From Acidobacteriota bacterium (GTDB taxonomy: Bacteria > Acidobacteriota > UBA6911 > RPQK01 > JAJDTT01), in NCBI GenBank assembly GCA_028874215.1, contig JAPPLF010000063.1, forward strand, positions 1-64,000: 64,000 bases of DNA. The letters are read 5' to 3'. Below, in pieces: positions 31,555 through 41,736 of this stretch. Every line of letters begins with the position of its first letter. The stretch's first letter is position 1. The position numbers and the translations under genes were made by a program. Under the pieces are notes generated by a model. That model was not told where the DNA came from. It did no database searches and saw only the letters and a list, made by a program, of their open reading frames with translations.

Positions 31555-34200
31555 CTAGAAGGTATATCCTACCGTAAATCGAATGTTCCTGCGACGTTCC
31601 TGCATCGGATAGCGGATGCCGTTCACCGTAACCGTGGTATCCATGACCAGAGGATTGTAGGCGAATATGAGACGAAACGGCTGGTTGAGCATGGGCATGA
31701 CGAACTGAAACTCCATTCCCGTCGACAGCCGCCAAACGTTGTTGGTGTTCTCCAACAGGTCAATGGCCGTATTCGGCCCGAAGAGTACCAGCTTGTTCCT
31801 GTTCAGCACCGTATTGATTCCGAAATCCGCGAATGCCGCCAAATGGATGGGGCCGGCCACGGGTATTCGATACTCGCCCGTCAGCAGCAATGAGGTGTCG
31901 CCGCCGGCCGGAACCAGATTCTCGCTCAGCGCCGGAAGTCCCGTCCGTTTGTCGATGATGGGATTCCCCGATTCGTCCCTCAGAGGCGAACGTGTCTTGG
32001 CCCACGGGGTCACCGACCTCAGGTCGAAACCACGGAAGTCGAACTCTCCGCCCCGGTAGATCCGTTCGAAAAAGGGCACCGTCATGGGGCCGCCATTAGG
32101 CAACTCTCCATACGGATACAGGTGCAGGATCTGAGCCCGGAAACCCAGACTGTTGCGGCCCCCGCTCATCCAGCGGTCTTCCATGAATTTTTGATATTCG
32201 AGTATGGGCGAGATGACGTTGTAGGTCCCTCCCAAGGGACCGCCGGCAAACGGAACCGAGAGTCGCAACATGGTTCCCCGGGTGGCGCCGAAAAATGCGT
32301 TCTTGCTGTTGTACGTCCAACTGGGCGTGACCTCGCTCCGGATGATGCCCTCTTGCGCATCTTCCCGGCCGCCTCCGGGAGTGAATCCGGTCAACTGGCT
32401 CAAGGCAAAGTCGCTGAAGTTTTCCGCGACGTCGGTGATGCTGATTCTCTGGAGCTGGTACGACAGTCCCACCCGCACCCACCGCCAGAGAGGATAGGCG
32501 GTCTGCACGCTGAAGCCGGTGCTGCTTCGGGTAAACAGGTTGACGTTGTTCTCCGGCAGAAGCAGGCCCCAGAAAGCCGTGAAGGTGTCGTAACGGAAAC
32601 GCTGGCTGAAGACGGAGAACCCCAGGGACAGGCGCGTGTCCAGAAAATAGGGTTCCTGGAAGGAGAAATTGTACTGCTGGGTTCGAGTGCCGGTGACCGC
32701 CTGGACGTAGATCTGTTGGCCCAATCCCCGAAAGTTGTTGGTCGAATAACTGATTCCGATGAACTTGCCGCTGATTCCGCTCACGCCCCCGGTCAGGCCG
32801 ATGGACTGCTGACTCTGCTCCTTGACCGTGACCAGGACGTCCACCTCGGCCAGATCCGGACGCTTGACGACCTCGTAATCCTTCTCCTCGATCTTGTCGA
32901 AGAACCCCAACTGATTGAGACGAATGACGGAGATATCCAACAGGTCGCCATTGAACTGACGCTGCTCCTCCAGCAGAAACTCCCGCCGGAGGACCTTGTC
33001 CCGGGTCTTGGTATTTCCCAGGAAGTTGATCCGCTTCACCAGGTACTGCTTCCCCTCCTCGACGCGGATCGCGACGTTCATGACATTTTCGTTTTCGCCC
33101 TTGTCGATCTCGGGAATCGCCTCCATGTCCAGGTAGCCGTAACGGGCGTAGAGCTTTTTCAGGTCCTCATTCGCCTTCTGCAGTTGGACCCAGTTGAAGA
33201 TTTCGCCCTTCTCAATGTTGTAGGCGCGAGTCAGGACTTCGGAGTCGAAGTTCTTGATGCCCTCCAGCTTGAAGTCCCCGAATCGGAACTGAGGTCCCTC
33301 GTCGATGGGCACGGTGATGAAGTACTGCTGCTTGGTCTTGCGGAAACCGAACAGAATGCCTCTGCCCGCCTCCACGATCTCCACCTTGGGCTCGCCGAGC
33401 CGGGCCTCCATATACCCCCGCTCCCGGTACTTGTCCATCATGTTGACGTGGAGATCGTGCTCCACCTTCTCCTTGATGTACTTGTCGAGACCCTTGAAGA
33501 GGGTGATGGGCCCCCGCTCCTTGGTCAGCTCCAGGCCTCCCCGCAATTCCTTGTCGGAAAAGACGGTGTTGCCCTCGAACTGAATCTTGCCGATACGCAC
33601 TTTGGGGCCTTCGTCGATGTTGAAGACCACCTTGACGGCGGAGGAGGTGATCGGTTCGACGGTGACCTCGACTCGGCCCAGCGGGCGCCCGTTGGTGTCC
33701 AGCAAGGTCCGCAGGGCCCGCCGGGCCTTGGGCAGCTTGGCGCCGTCGAAGGGGTTGTCGACGGTCATTCCGACCTTGAGTTCCCGGAACTGCTCCAGCA
33801 CGTCCGATTCCTTGAAGGACTTCATGCCCTCGTATTCGATGGTCCGAATGAGGGGACGTTCCTTGACCTCGAACAGGACGATGGTTCCCGTCTCTCCCTC
33901 CATCTTCTTCACCTTGGCATCGACGAAGAAGTTGGTGTTGAGGAGACTCCGGTAATCGCGGAGGATCTGGCCTTCGTTGTAGACGTCCCCCTGCCGGCTC
34001 TGGATGTAGAAACGAATGGTGTCTTCGCTGATGCGCCGGTTCCCGAGGATGCGCACTTCCTCCAGGCGCCCGGCCGACTGGCGGGCTTGGGCATCGAGAA
34101 GCTCGGAGCTTCCCAAGGAAAGCGCCAGAACCAGCAGCACGTTCCGGTAGATCCGGGCGGTGTTCAGTCTGTGAGCGGCACGAAACGTTTGGCCCATCAT
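31555..34200 (-). CDS. bamA: Outer-membrane protein assembly factor BamA
   Basis: About 881 residues with a signal peptide, five POTRA domains (roughly residues 40-430, beginning with VRILGNRRISEDTIRFYIQS) and a C-terminal beta-barrel ending in NIRFTVGYTF with the aromatic terminal residue recognised by the Bam complex. In the barrel the FFERIYRGGEFDFRGFD segment corresponds to the conserved loop-6 (V/I)RG(F/Y) motif. It inserts beta-barrel proteins into the outer membrane. The first codon could be TTG at 34203 or either ATG that follows. Confidence 0.95.
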   Translation of the reverse strand: MMGQTFRAAHRLNTARIYRNVLLVLALSLGSSELLDAQARQSAGRLEEVRILGNRRISEDTIRFYIQSRQGDVYNEGQILRDYRSLLNTNFFVDAKVKKMEGETGTIVLFEVKERPLIRTIEYEGMKSFKESDVLEQFRELKVGMTVDNPFDGAKLPKARRALRTLLDTNGRPLGRVEVTVEPITSSAVKVVFNIDEGPKVRIGKIQFEGNTVFSDKELRGGLELTKERGPITLFKGLDKYIKEKVEHDLHVNMMDKYRERGYMEARLGEPKVEIVEAGRGILFGFRKTKQQYFITVPIDEGPQFRFGDFKLEGIKNFDSEVLTRAYNIEKGEIFNWVQLQKANEDLKKLYARYGYLDMEAIPEIDKGENENVMNVAIRVEEGKQYLVKRINFLGNTKTRDKVLRREFLLEEQRQFNGDLLDISVIRLNQLGFFDKIEEKDYEVVKRPDLAEVDVLVTVKEQSQQSIGLTGGVSGISGKFIGISYSTNNFRGLGQQIYVQAVTGTRTQQYNFSFQEPYFLDTRLSLGFSVFSQRFRYDTFTAFWGLLLPENNVNLFTRSSTGFSVQTAYPLWRWVRVGLSYQLQRISITDVAENFSDFALSQLTGFTPGGGREDAQEGIIRSEVTPSWTYNSKNAFFGATRGTMLRLSVPFAGGPLGGTYNVISPILEYQKFMEDRWMSGGRNSLGFRAQILHLYPYGELPNGGPMTVPFFERIYRGGEFDFRGFDLRSVTPWAKTRSPLRDESGNPIIDKRTGLPALSENLVPAGGDTSLLLTGEYRIPVAGPIHLAAFADFGINTVLNRNKLVLFGPNTAIDLLENTNNVWRLSTGMEFQFVMPMLNQPFRLIFAYNPLVMDTTVTVNGIRYPMQERRRNIRFTVGYTF

Positions 34201-34450
34201 CAAGATTCTATCCAGATGCCCCTCGCCAGAACAATTTTCGCTCGACGAAGCATCCCGACCTCTGACCTGGATTGGGAGACCGGCGGCTCGGCAGCCCGCG
34301 GCATAAGTCTCCGTGACATCTGACCAGAGTCGCCTCCCGGCGGAAGATGCTGCTCCTCGGTCACATACTCCCCGTATGCTTCCTCGTCACGTCTTGCCCG
34401 GCGAACCGCTCGCCGCTTCAGGTCCTCCGCGGGACTTACACCCCGGACCG
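34201..34450 (-). ncRNA. Possible structured leader of bamA
   Basis: The 250 bases between the clpC stop and bamA hold no convincing gene. On the minus strand they carry CATAC/GTATG around a GGGGA loop (34364-34378) and a nested set of short stems: GTGAC/GTCAC (34313-34317 with 34360-34364), ATCT/AGAT (34318-34321 with 34345-34348) and CGCC/GGCG (34331-34342). Purine-rich GACGAGGAAGC and GACCGAGGAGC segments repeat between them. This resembles a folded RNA, but the stems are short and no known family is recognised. Confidence 0.25.
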
Positions 34451-36892
34451 TTACGCGATCCCGAATGACAGGGGAACGCCTGCACTCTTGGATCCCTTGG
34501 CCCGATAGTACAATGCTCCACCCTTGATAAAGATGGAGAGAGTTTCCTTTTCTTTCAATTTCCCCTGAATAATCAACTCCGAGACCGGATCTTCAATATA
34601 TTTCTGGATGGCTCGCCTCAGGGGACGGGCGCCATAGGAACGGTCCCGGCAAGTCTTGTCGATGATCCACTTCTTCGCGCTCTTGCCCAATGATATTCGG
34701 ATCTGCTTCTGGGAGAGGTTCTCATTGCCCTTTTCCATGAGCAGGTCGACGATCTTGCCCAGATCCTCTTCGGTGAGGGAATCGAACAGGATGAGGTCGT
34801 CCACCCGATTCAGGAACTCGGGATTGAAGACCCGCTTCACCTCTTCCATGATGACCTCTTCCACCCTCTCCGTTCCCTGGTCCGTCCCGCTGGCGAACCC
34901 CATCTGGGGTTTGTTCATCAGGTACCGGGCTCCGATGTTGGAGGTCATGATGATGATGCTGTTCTTGAAGTCGACCGTATTCCCGTGGGAGTCGGTCAAC
35001 TGGCCGTCCTCGAAGACCTGCAGCAACAAGTTGAAGATGTCGAAGTGGGCCTTTTCGACTTCATCGAGAAGGACCACGCAGTAAGGATTGCGCCGGACCC
35101 GTTCCGTCAACTGGCCACCCTCTTCGTGTCCCACGTATCCGGGCGGCGATCCGATGAGCTTGGAGACCGAATGTTTCTCCATGTACTCGGACATGTCGAA
35201 ACGGATCAGGGACTTCTCGCTTCCGAAGAGGAACTCGGCTAGCGATTTGGCCAACTCGGTCTTGCCCACTCCCGTGGGCCCCAGAAACAGGAACGATCCG
35301 ACGGGCCGGTTGGGATGCTTCATCCCGGCACGGCTCCGGCGAATGGCGCGGGCGAGCGCCGAAACCGCCGTGTCCTGGCTGATCACGCGGCGGTGCAGGT
35401 CCACCTCCATGCGCAGCAGCTTCTGCGTCTCCTCCTCGCGCAAGGCGCTCACCGGAATTCCGGTCCAACGGGAGATGACCTCTTCGATATGTTTTCGACC
35501 CACTATCGGGGTGACGCGATTCTTGAGCTTCCAGCGGTCCTTGACGATCTTCAGGTTCTCGCGCTCCACCACCTCGCGGTCCTTGAGCTGGGCCGCCCGG
35601 TCGAATTCCTTGGCGGATATGGCGTCGTCCACTTCGCGGACGGTCACCCGGATCTTCTGTTGGAGAACCGTCACCTCGTCCGGAAAGGAGGTGTAGTTGA
35701 GCTTCACCCGGGCTCCAGCCTCATCCAGGACGTCGATGGCCTTGTCCGGCAGAAACCGATCGGGAATGTAGCGATTGGAATGGCTGACCGCAGCCTTGAT
35801 GGAATCGTCGTCGTACTCGACCCGGTGGAAACTCTCGTAACGTTCCTTGATGCCGTGGATGATCCGGATCGTCTCTTCTTCGCTCGTCGCCGCCACCTTT
35901 ACGGACTGGAAACGACGTTCCAACGCCCGGTCCTTCTCGATGAATCGGCGGTATTCGTAAGGCGTCGTCGCCCCAACGCACTGGAGATCCCCACGCGACA
36001 GGGCCGGTTTCAGGATGTTGGCCGCGTCCAGGGAGCCCTCCGCCGACCCGGCGCCCACCAGTGTGTGCAATTCGTCGACGAAGATCACGAACTGGGGGTT
36101 CTCGATGATCTCCTTCATGATGGACTTCAACCGCTCCTCGAACTGCCCCCGGTACTTGGTGCCGGCCACGATCAAGGAAATATCCAGAGCCAGAATTCGT
36201 TTGTCCAGGAGCATGGCGGGAGCGTCGCCGTTGACGATTCTCTGGGCCAAGCCCTCGACGATCGCCGTCTTGCCCACACCCGGCTCACCGATCAGAGCCG
36301 GATTGTTCTTGGTCCGGCGGCAGAGAATCTGGGTGACCCGCTCGATCTCGGCCTCGCGGCCGATGAGGGGGTCCAATTCGCCGCGAGTCGCCGCTTCGGT
36401 CAGATCCCGGCTGAACTCGGTCAGGATCAGCGACTCCTTCACCTTGTGCGGGGTCGGACGCCCCGGATTTCCGGAGAGCTCATCCCGAACCCGCGCCAGG
36501 TGCAGCCCTTTTTCGCTCAGGATCGCGGAGGCCGCCGACTTCTCTTCCCGGAGCAGGCCCAGCAGAATGTGCTCGGTCCCGATATAGCTGCAAAGAAGGC
36601 GCTCCGCTTCTTCGGCGGCAAATGTGAGGACCCGCTTCGATTCGTCGCTGAGAGGGAGTTCCACCGAAGTCGAAACCTTCTCCCGAACCCCCGAACGGCC
36701 CTCGATTTCCTTGCGAATCGCCTCCAGCGTGGCTTCGCTCCTGCGGAAGAAACGGCTGGTCAGCCCCTTGTCCTCCCGGAGCAGGCCCAGCAGGATATGT
36801 TCCGTTTCGATGGACCGGGAACCGAGCTGGCTGGCCTCATAGCGGGCAAAGAAGATGACCCGCCTCGCCTTTTCCGTGTACTTCTCAAACAT
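34451..36892 (-). CDS. clpC: ATP-dependent Clp protease ATP-binding subunit ClpC
   Basis: 813 residues from ATG 36892. The N-domain has two Clp repeats (FEKYTEKARRVIFFARYEA and the later CSYIGTEHILLGLL). The first AAA module has GEPGVGKTAIVEG and the second GPTGVGKTELAKS. A UVR-type middle segment with AISAKEFDRAAQLKDRE marks ClpC rather than ClpB or ClpA. It unfolds proteins for ClpP. A consensus TATAAT lies about 70 bases upstream. It is the first gene of the run towards bamA. Confidence 0.95.
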   Translation of the reverse strand: MFEKYTEKARRVIFFARYEASQLGSRSIETEHILLGLLREDKGLTSRFFRRSEATLEAIRKEIEGRSGVREKVSTSVELPLSDESKRVLTFAAEEAERLLCSYIGTEHILLGLLREEKSAASAILSEKGLHLARVRDELSGNPGRPTPHKVKESLILTEFSRDLTEAATRGELDPLIGREAEIERVTQILCRRTKNNPALIGEPGVGKTAIVEGLAQRIVNGDAPAMLLDKRILALDISLIVAGTKYRGQFEERLKSIMKEIIENPQFVIFVDELHTLVGAGSAEGSLDAANILKPALSRGDLQCVGATTPYEYRRFIEKDRALERRFQSVKVAATSEEETIRIIHGIKERYESFHRVEYDDDSIKAAVSHSNRYIPDRFLPDKAIDVLDEAGARVKLNYTSFPDEVTVLQQKIRVTVREVDDAISAKEFDRAAQLKDREVVERENLKIVKDRWKLKNRVTPIVGRKHIEEVISRWTGIPVSALREEETQKLLRMEVDLHRRVISQDTAVSALARAIRRSRAGMKHPNRPVGSFLFLGPTGVGKTELAKSLAEFLFGSEKSLIRFDMSEYMEKHSVSKLIGSPPGYVGHEEGGQLTERVRRNPYCVVLLDEVEKAHFDIFNLLLQVFEDGQLTDSHGNTVDFKNSIIIMTSNIGARYLMNKPQMGFASGTDQGTERVEEVIMEEVKRVFNPEFLNRVDDLILFDSLTEEDLGKIVDLLMEKGNENLSQKQIRISLGKSAKKWIIDKTCRDRSYGARPLRRAIQKYIEDPVSELIIQGKLKEKETLSIFIKGGALYYRAKGSKSAGVPLSFGIA

Positions 36893-36959
36893 GAGGCGAT
36901 TTCCGCCTAGATTTAAGCAAACCGAAAATGCTCGGGCAAACGGCTTGCCGGACCCGTCG

Positions 36960-36965
36960 ATTATA
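36960..36965 (-). promoter_or_regulatory. Putative -10 box upstream of clpC
   Basis: TATAAT read on the minus strand, about 68 bases upstream of the clpC start, in a locally AT-richer stretch. No good -35 hexamer is found 16-18 bases before it, so the call rests on the -10 match only. Confidence 0.35.
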
Positions 36966-37085
36966 CACACGCATAGTGAACAAGCGGGGAAGCGGAGTCG
37001 GCACAACCGCTCCGGGATCCGGGATCACGCCTGCTGATGACTGAATTTCCGGAGCCAGGCGAAACAGCGGAACACCGTCGGCCGA

Positions 37086-37757
37086 CTAGACCAGTTTCCC
37101 CTGAACCACCTCCTTGCGGACGCTGCAAAGATCCGCCAGGGAGGCATTGTGGGTCGCGATGAGTGAAGTGAGTCCGTGGCTTCGATGCACCTGATCCAGC
37201 AGCTCGTAGATTCGCTCGGAGGTCGCCGGATCCAGATTGCCCGTGGGTTCGTCGGCCAACAGCAACCTGGGCTCCCCCGCCAGGGCGCGCGCGATGGCGA
37301 CACGCTGCTGCTCACCCCCTGAAAGTTCGCCCGGCCGGTGGCGCATCCGGTCCGCCAATCCCACCTCTTCCAGAAGGGCTTCAGCCCGCTCGGAGGCCTC
37401 GTGGTGGGAGGTTCCCCGCAGCAGCAGGGGGAACATGGCGTTCTCCCGGGCGTTGAACTCGGGCAGAAGATAATGGAACTGAAACACGAAGCCGACGGTC
37501 CGGTTCCGGTAGGCGGCCAGCTCCCTCCCCTGCAATCCGGTGATCTCAAGATCCTGGAACCGAATGCTTCCCGAATCCGGTCTCTCCATTCCGCCCACCA
37601 GATGCAGAAAGGTGCTCTTGCCCGAGCCGCTGGCTCCCGTGATGGCCACCATTTGCCCCGCCTCAACGGACAGATTCAGATCCACCAGAATGCGCAGCCG
37701 CTCCTGCCCCGAACGATAGGACTTGGACAGCCCGCCGATCTTGAGAAGCTCACTCAT
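37086..37757 (-). CDS. lolD: Lipoprotein-releasing ABC transporter ATPase LolD
   Basis: 223 residues. Walker A is [13 protein letters not shown], the signature is [15 protein letters not shown], and Walker B is [12 protein letters not shown]. The MacB/LolD group is indicated by the Q-loop [19 protein letters not shown]. It powers extraction of mature lipoproteins from the inner membrane. Its start overlaps the permease gene by eight bases. Confidence 0.92.
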   Translation of the reverse strand: MSELLKIGGLSKSYRSGQERLRILVDLNLSVEAGQMVAITGASGSGKSTFLHLVGGMERPDSGSIRFQDLEITGLQGRELAAYRNRTVGFVFQFHYLLPEFNARENAMFPLLLRGTSHHEASERAEALLEEVGLADRMRHRPGELSGGEQQRVAIARALAGEPRLLLADEPTGNLDPATSERIYELLDQVHRSHGLTSLIATHNASLADLCSVRKEVVQGKLV

Positions 37758-38979
37758 GGCGGAGCCCCTCCAGCGGATCCAGACCGGAAGCGGCGCGGGC
37801 CGGATACAGGGTGGCGGCGAAACTGATGAGAACCGCCAGCAGCGAAACCACCACCAGATCCCACGGATTCAACTGGAAGGGGACGTACGGAATCGAATAG
37901 ACGCGAGCCTCCAGTTCGATGACCTGGTAGGCGTCCAGGTACCAGGCCGTGACCGCTCCCAAGATGCCTCCCAGACTCGTGCCGACCAACCCGATGATGA
38001 GGCCCTGGAGCATAAACACCGCGGTGACCGTCCGGGGGGTCCCTCCCATGGCGGTGATGATGGAAATATCCCGATTCTTGTCCATGACCATGAGGGTCAG
38101 GGTGCTGACGATGTTCAGGGCGGCGACCAGAACGATGAGTCCGATGGCGACGAACAGGGCCAGTTTCTCCAACTCCAGAGCGGCGAACAGCGGCCGGTTC
38201 AGTTCGATCCAGGTGTTCGTTGCGAATCCGTCGCCCAGTGCCTCCTGCACGGTCCTGGCCTGGCTCTCGACGGCGTAGATGTCCTCGACACGCATTTCCA
38301 GCGCCGAGGCCTGGTCCTCCGAAAGCCCGAAAAAGGACTGCGCCGCGGCCAGCGGCACCAGAGCCCAATTGGCATCGTATTCCCACAGACCGGACTCGAA
38401 GAGAGCCACGACCCGGAAACTCCCGATCCGCGGACTGGGGCCGAAGGGTGAAAGCTCGCCCTTCAGCCCGTAAGCCCGAACCGGTTCTCCAACCAACGCT
38501 CCCAGGGATCCCGCCAGGTCCTTCCCGAGAATGATGGGAAAGGGCTTGCCGCCGTCATGGAATCCCGCCGTGGTCCCCTCGATGATGGAGACGCTCATAC
38601 TTGAAGGCCGGCCCGGGTCGCCCCCGATCCCCTTCAGGATTGCCGCATTCTGTCTTGAACCGGACTGCAACAGGGTCTGACCGTAGACCGTCGGCACCAC
38701 GCTCTTGATCCGGGGCATCCCGCTCAGGGCGTTGGCGATTCCCTGATAGCCCGAGATGGCCCCCTCCCGGGCGGGCAGGAGATTGAGATGTGAGGTGGCG
38801 CCCAGAATCCGGGCCTGGAATTCGCGCTGCAGGCCGTTGTTCAGAGCCAGGGCTATGGTGAGGGCCATGACGCCGGCCGCGACGCCCACCACCGAGATGA
38901 TGCTGATGACCGAGATGACGGCTTGTTTGCGCCGTGCTCGAAGATAACGGAGGGCGACAAACAGCTCGAAACGCAACAC
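37750..38979 (-). CDS. Lipoprotein-releasing ABC transporter permease, LolC/E family
   Basis: 409 residues with four membrane segments: one N-terminal (near residues 20-45) and three in the FtsX-like C-terminal part (roughly 270-400). A large periplasmic domain lies between them. The N-terminus FELFVALRYLRARRKQAVISVISIIS is diagnostic of LolC/LolE. Only one permease gene is present, as in bacteria where a homodimeric LolF-type permease replaces the LolC-LolE pair. Works with the overlapping lolD. Confidence 0.9.
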   Translation of the reverse strand: MLRFELFVALRYLRARRKQAVISVISIISVVGVAAGVMALTIALALNNGLQREFQARILGATSHLNLLPAREGAISGYQGIANALSGMPRIKSVVPTVYGQTLLQSGSRQNAAILKGIGGDPGRPSSMSVSIIEGTTAGFHDGGKPFPIILGKDLAGSLGALVGEPVRAYGLKGELSPFGPSPRIGSFRVVALFESGLWEYDANWALVPLAAAQSFFGLSEDQASALEMRVEDIYAVESQARTVQEALGDGFATNTWIELNRPLFAALELEKLALFVAIGLIVLVAALNIVSTLTLMVMDKNRDISIITAMGGTPRTVTAVFMLQGLIIGLVGTSLGGILGAVTAWYLDAYQVIELEARVYSIPYVPFQLNPWDLVVVSLLAVLISFAATLYPARAASGLDPLEGLRHE

Positions 38980-39043
38980 CGTCCCTCTTTTCGCAGCCCG
39001 GAACTGACTCCGTGTGCGGACAGACCGGCTGAATTGTTGCCGC

Positions 39044-40561
39044 TCACTCCGTGTTCCGCGAGTCCCTTTCCCGCCGTGACGGGCGGAGATGAGGAAAGAG
39101 AATCACTTCCCGGATGGAGGGAGAGTTGGTCAGCAGCATGGCGAGGCGATCGATGCCGATTCCCTCGCCGGCCACCGGCGGCATGCCGTATTCAAGGGCC
39201 CGAACGTAGTCCTCGTCCATCTCGTGGGCTTCTTCGTTTCCCTGCTCCCGGTCGATGAGCTGCTCCCGAAATCGCTCCCTCTGCTCGTCCGGGTCGTTCA
39301 GCTCGCTGTAGGCGTTGGCCAGTTCCAGACCTCCGGCGAAGAGCTCAAACCGCTCGGTGAACCGGGGGTCGCCGGCTTTCCGCTTGGACAGCGGAGACAA
39401 CTGCGCCGGAAAATCATAGATGAAGGTGGGCTGGATCAAGTGCTTCTCGGCCACCGTCTCGAACAGCAGTCCAAGCATCCGATCCCAGCTCGTTCCCGGA
39501 GGCATTTCCAGGTTCCGGTCCCGAAGCAGGGTTTCGAGCGCCGTCGGGTCCGTCAGGCTCTCGGGCGAAGGGATCCGCGGACCGGGCCAGAATTCGCGAA
39601 TCGATTCCACCATGCTGTAGCGCCGAAACGCGGAGAAGTCGATGGTCGACGGTCCGTACTCCACCTCCAACCCTTGGCAGACCTCCCGGACCAGCCCTTT
39701 CAACATCTCTTCCGTCAGATCCATCAGATCGCCGTAGTCGCTGTAGGCCTGGTAGAACTCCAACATGGTGAACTCGGGATTGTGCCGGGTGGACACGCCC
39801 TCGTTTCGAAAATTCCGGTTGATCTCGTACACTCGATCCAACCCGCCCACGACCAGGCGTTTGAGGTAGAGCTCCGGCGCGATCCTCAGGAACAACGGCA
39901 TTCCCAGCGCTTCGTGATAGGTCTTGAAGGGCCGCGCCGTCGCGCCCCCCGCCAACGTCTGCATCATGGGGGTTTCCACCTCCAGGAACCCCCTGTCCTC
40001 CAGAAACCGGCGGAGGAACGAGATGATCCGGTTGCGGCGGACGAATACGGACCGCACGCGCGGATTGGCCATCAGGTCCAGATAGCGTTGACGGTATCGC
40101 ACCTCGACGTCGGCCAGGCCGTGCCACTTCTCGGGAAGGGGCCGCATCGACTTGGACAACAACTGCACCGAGTCGGCGAAGACGGTCAGTTCTCCCGTAC
40201 GGGTCCGCAGCAACTCGCCTTCCACTCCCAGAAAGTCCCCGATGTCCAGCAACCGGAACAGATCGTGATCCTCCGGTCCCACCCGGTCCCGGCGCACGTA
40301 GATCTGGAGCCGGCCTCCGCCCTGGCTCAGGTGGGCGAAGCTGACCTTGCCGTGGCCGCGGATCGAAACGATGCGGCCTGCGGTTCGAACCCTGTTCCGT
40401 GCGGACTCCAGCTCCGGCGCCTCCAGCTGGGAGAAGTTCTCCAAAATCCGGGGAATCTCGTGCGTCAGGTCGTAGTTGGCGGGATAGGGATCATGGCCGC
40501 CGGCCCGTATGCGCCGCAGCTTCTCCATCCGCCGGTCGATCAGCTCGTTTCCGGAAGTCAT
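39044..40561 (-). CDS. lysS: Lysyl-tRNA synthetase, class II
   Basis: 505 residues. An OB-fold anticodon-binding domain (about 55-150) precedes the class II core. Motif 2 is RVYEINRNFRNEGVSTRHNPEFT, and motif 3 is GIGIDRLAMLLTNSPSIREV near the C-terminus. The family attaches lysine to tRNA-Lys. ATG 40561 is chosen as it begins the usual short N-terminal helix; an in-frame start 39 bases earlier is possible. Confidence 0.95.
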   Translation of the reverse strand: MTSGNELIDRRMEKLRRIRAGGHDPYPANYDLTHEIPRILENFSQLEAPELESARNRVRTAGRIVSIRGHGKVSFAHLSQGGGRLQIYVRRDRVGPEDHDLFRLLDIGDFLGVEGELLRTRTGELTVFADSVQLLSKSMRPLPEKWHGLADVEVRYRQRYLDLMANPRVRSVFVRRNRIISFLRRFLEDRGFLEVETPMMQTLAGGATARPFKTYHEALGMPLFLRIAPELYLKRLVVGGLDRVYEINRNFRNEGVSTRHNPEFTMLEFYQAYSDYGDLMDLTEEMLKGLVREVCQGLEVEYGPSTIDFSAFRRYSMVESIREFWPGPRIPSPESLTDPTALETLLRDRNLEMPPGTSWDRMLGLLFETVAEKHLIQPTFIYDFPAQLSPLSKRKAGDPRFTERFELFAGGLELANAYSELNDPDEQRERFREQLIDREQGNEEAHEMDEDYVRALEYGMPPVAGEGIGIDRLAMLLTNSPSIREVILFPHLRPSRRERDSRNTE

Positions 40562-40624
40562 CGTTCCGTTCCCTGCCGCCGGGTCCTCCCCGCGTGGCAT
40601 CCGGCGCCCGTCATTGCTCTTGCC

Positions 40625-41044
40625 TCAATCGGCCTCCCGTTCGGTGTCCAGTTCCTTGCGGATGGCATCCAGGATACCGTTGACAAAGTCCGCCGACCGC
40701 TCGGTCCCGAATTTTCGCGCGATCTCGATGGCCTCACTGATGACCACCACCTTGGGCGTGTCCAGAAAGAGGAACTCGGCGATCCCCATGCGCAGCACGT
40801 TTCGATCGACGGCCGAAATCCTCCTCAATTTCCAGTTGTCGCAATGACGTTGGATCAGGTCGTCGATCCTGCTCCTGTCCTGCAGTGATTTCCCGAACAA
40901 GCGGCCCGCGAAGGCACGGGCATCCACTGCCGCCGCGGCATGGGCGTTCCAGAAGGACCGTTCGACGACGGCGCCCGGGTCCCGGGTCACTTCCTGCTGA
41001 TAGAGCATCTGCAGGGCATATTCGCGCGCCCTCCTTCGGCTCAT
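40625..41044 (-). CDS. nusB: Transcription antitermination factor NusB
   Basis: 139 residues, the usual length. It has RRRAREYALQMLYQQEVT at the N-terminus and RNVLRMGIAEFLFLD and KVVVISEAIEIARKFG later, the classic NusB arginine-rich start and helices. It binds boxA RNA with NusE during rRNA transcription. It follows the ribH gene, an order seen in many bacteria. Confidence 0.93.
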   Translation of the reverse strand: MSRRRAREYALQMLYQQEVTRDPGAVVERSFWNAHAAAAVDARAFAGRLFGKSLQDRSRIDDLIQRHCDNWKLRRISAVDRNVLRMGIAEFLFLDTPKVVVISEAIEIARKFGTERSADFVNGILDAIRKELDTEREAD

Positions 41045-41183
41045 ACCGAACTACTGCGCCCGAAGAGAGGTCCGTCCAGCCGGTGGGATCGATCGTCTTG
41101 CACCCGGAAGGAGGTCATTTCCGGTCTGAACACCGGCACGGGACGCCGGCGAGTGCATCCCTTCCGACCCTTCACCCGGCCCA

Positions 41184-41657
41184 TCAGCCGTCCGCCAGCT
41201 TCTGACGCGCCAAGTCGGCCATTTCCACAGCGGCGGACGCTGCCTCCGCCCCCTTGTTGCCATGTTTCAAGCCGGCGCGATTGATGGCCTGCTCGGTGGT
41301 CTCCGCCGTGATCAGGCCGTAGGTGATGGGGACGTCCTGCTCCAATGCCAATCGTGACAGGGCCCCCGTCACATGCGAGGCCAGGTATTCGTAATGGTCC
41401 GTCTCTCCCCGAATCAGGGTTCCGAGGCAGACCACCGCGTCGCAAATCCCGGCCGTCGCCAGTTTCCGGGCGGCAAATGGGATTTCGAAGCTCCCGGGCA
41501 CATGAACGACGGTCACGCCATCATCCGGGACTCCGAGCCGTCGGAGCACGCCCAGCGCGCCCTTCAAAAGCCGATCGGTGACCAAGTCGTTGAACCGGCT
41601 GACCACGACGCCGATCCTGAGATCCGCGCCATTCATACGTCCAGTGATTTCCTTCAC
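41184..41657 (-). CDS. ribH: 6,7-dimethyl-8-ribityllumazine synthase
   Basis: 157 residues. Visible signatures are RIGVVVSRFNDLVTDRLLKGA at the N-terminus split over several strands, VPGSFEIPFAARKLA, CLGTLIRGETDHYEY with the active-site His, and PITYGLITAETTEQAINRAG. It makes the last-but-one intermediate of riboflavin synthesis. nusB lies 139 bases downstream in the same direction; the gap shows no clear gene. Confidence 0.95.
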   Translation of the reverse strand: MKEITGRMNGADLRIGVVVSRFNDLVTDRLLKGALGVLRRLGVPDDGVTVVHVPGSFEIPFAARKLATAGICDAVVCLGTLIRGETDHYEYLASHVTGALSRLALEQDVPITYGLITAETTEQAINRAGLKHGNKGAEAASAAVEMADLARQKLADG

Positions 41658-41736
41658 GTCCGTTTCTCCCAGGCCCCAGTCTACTACGACTTGCAGTCCG
41701 TGGTGACTCTTGCCACGGGCTGCGAGGCTTTCGGCA

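Noticed and set aside
32122-34323. Plus-strand open frame opposite bamA
   Set aside because: Antisense shadow. bamA on the minus strand has POTRA and barrel signatures and a C-terminal aromatic residue.
35315-36910. Plus-strand open frame opposite clpC
   Set aside because: Antisense shadow of a gene with two intact AAA modules.
39089-40888. Plus-strand open frame opposite lysS and nusB
   Set aside because: It spans two well-recognised genes on the other strand and has no motif.
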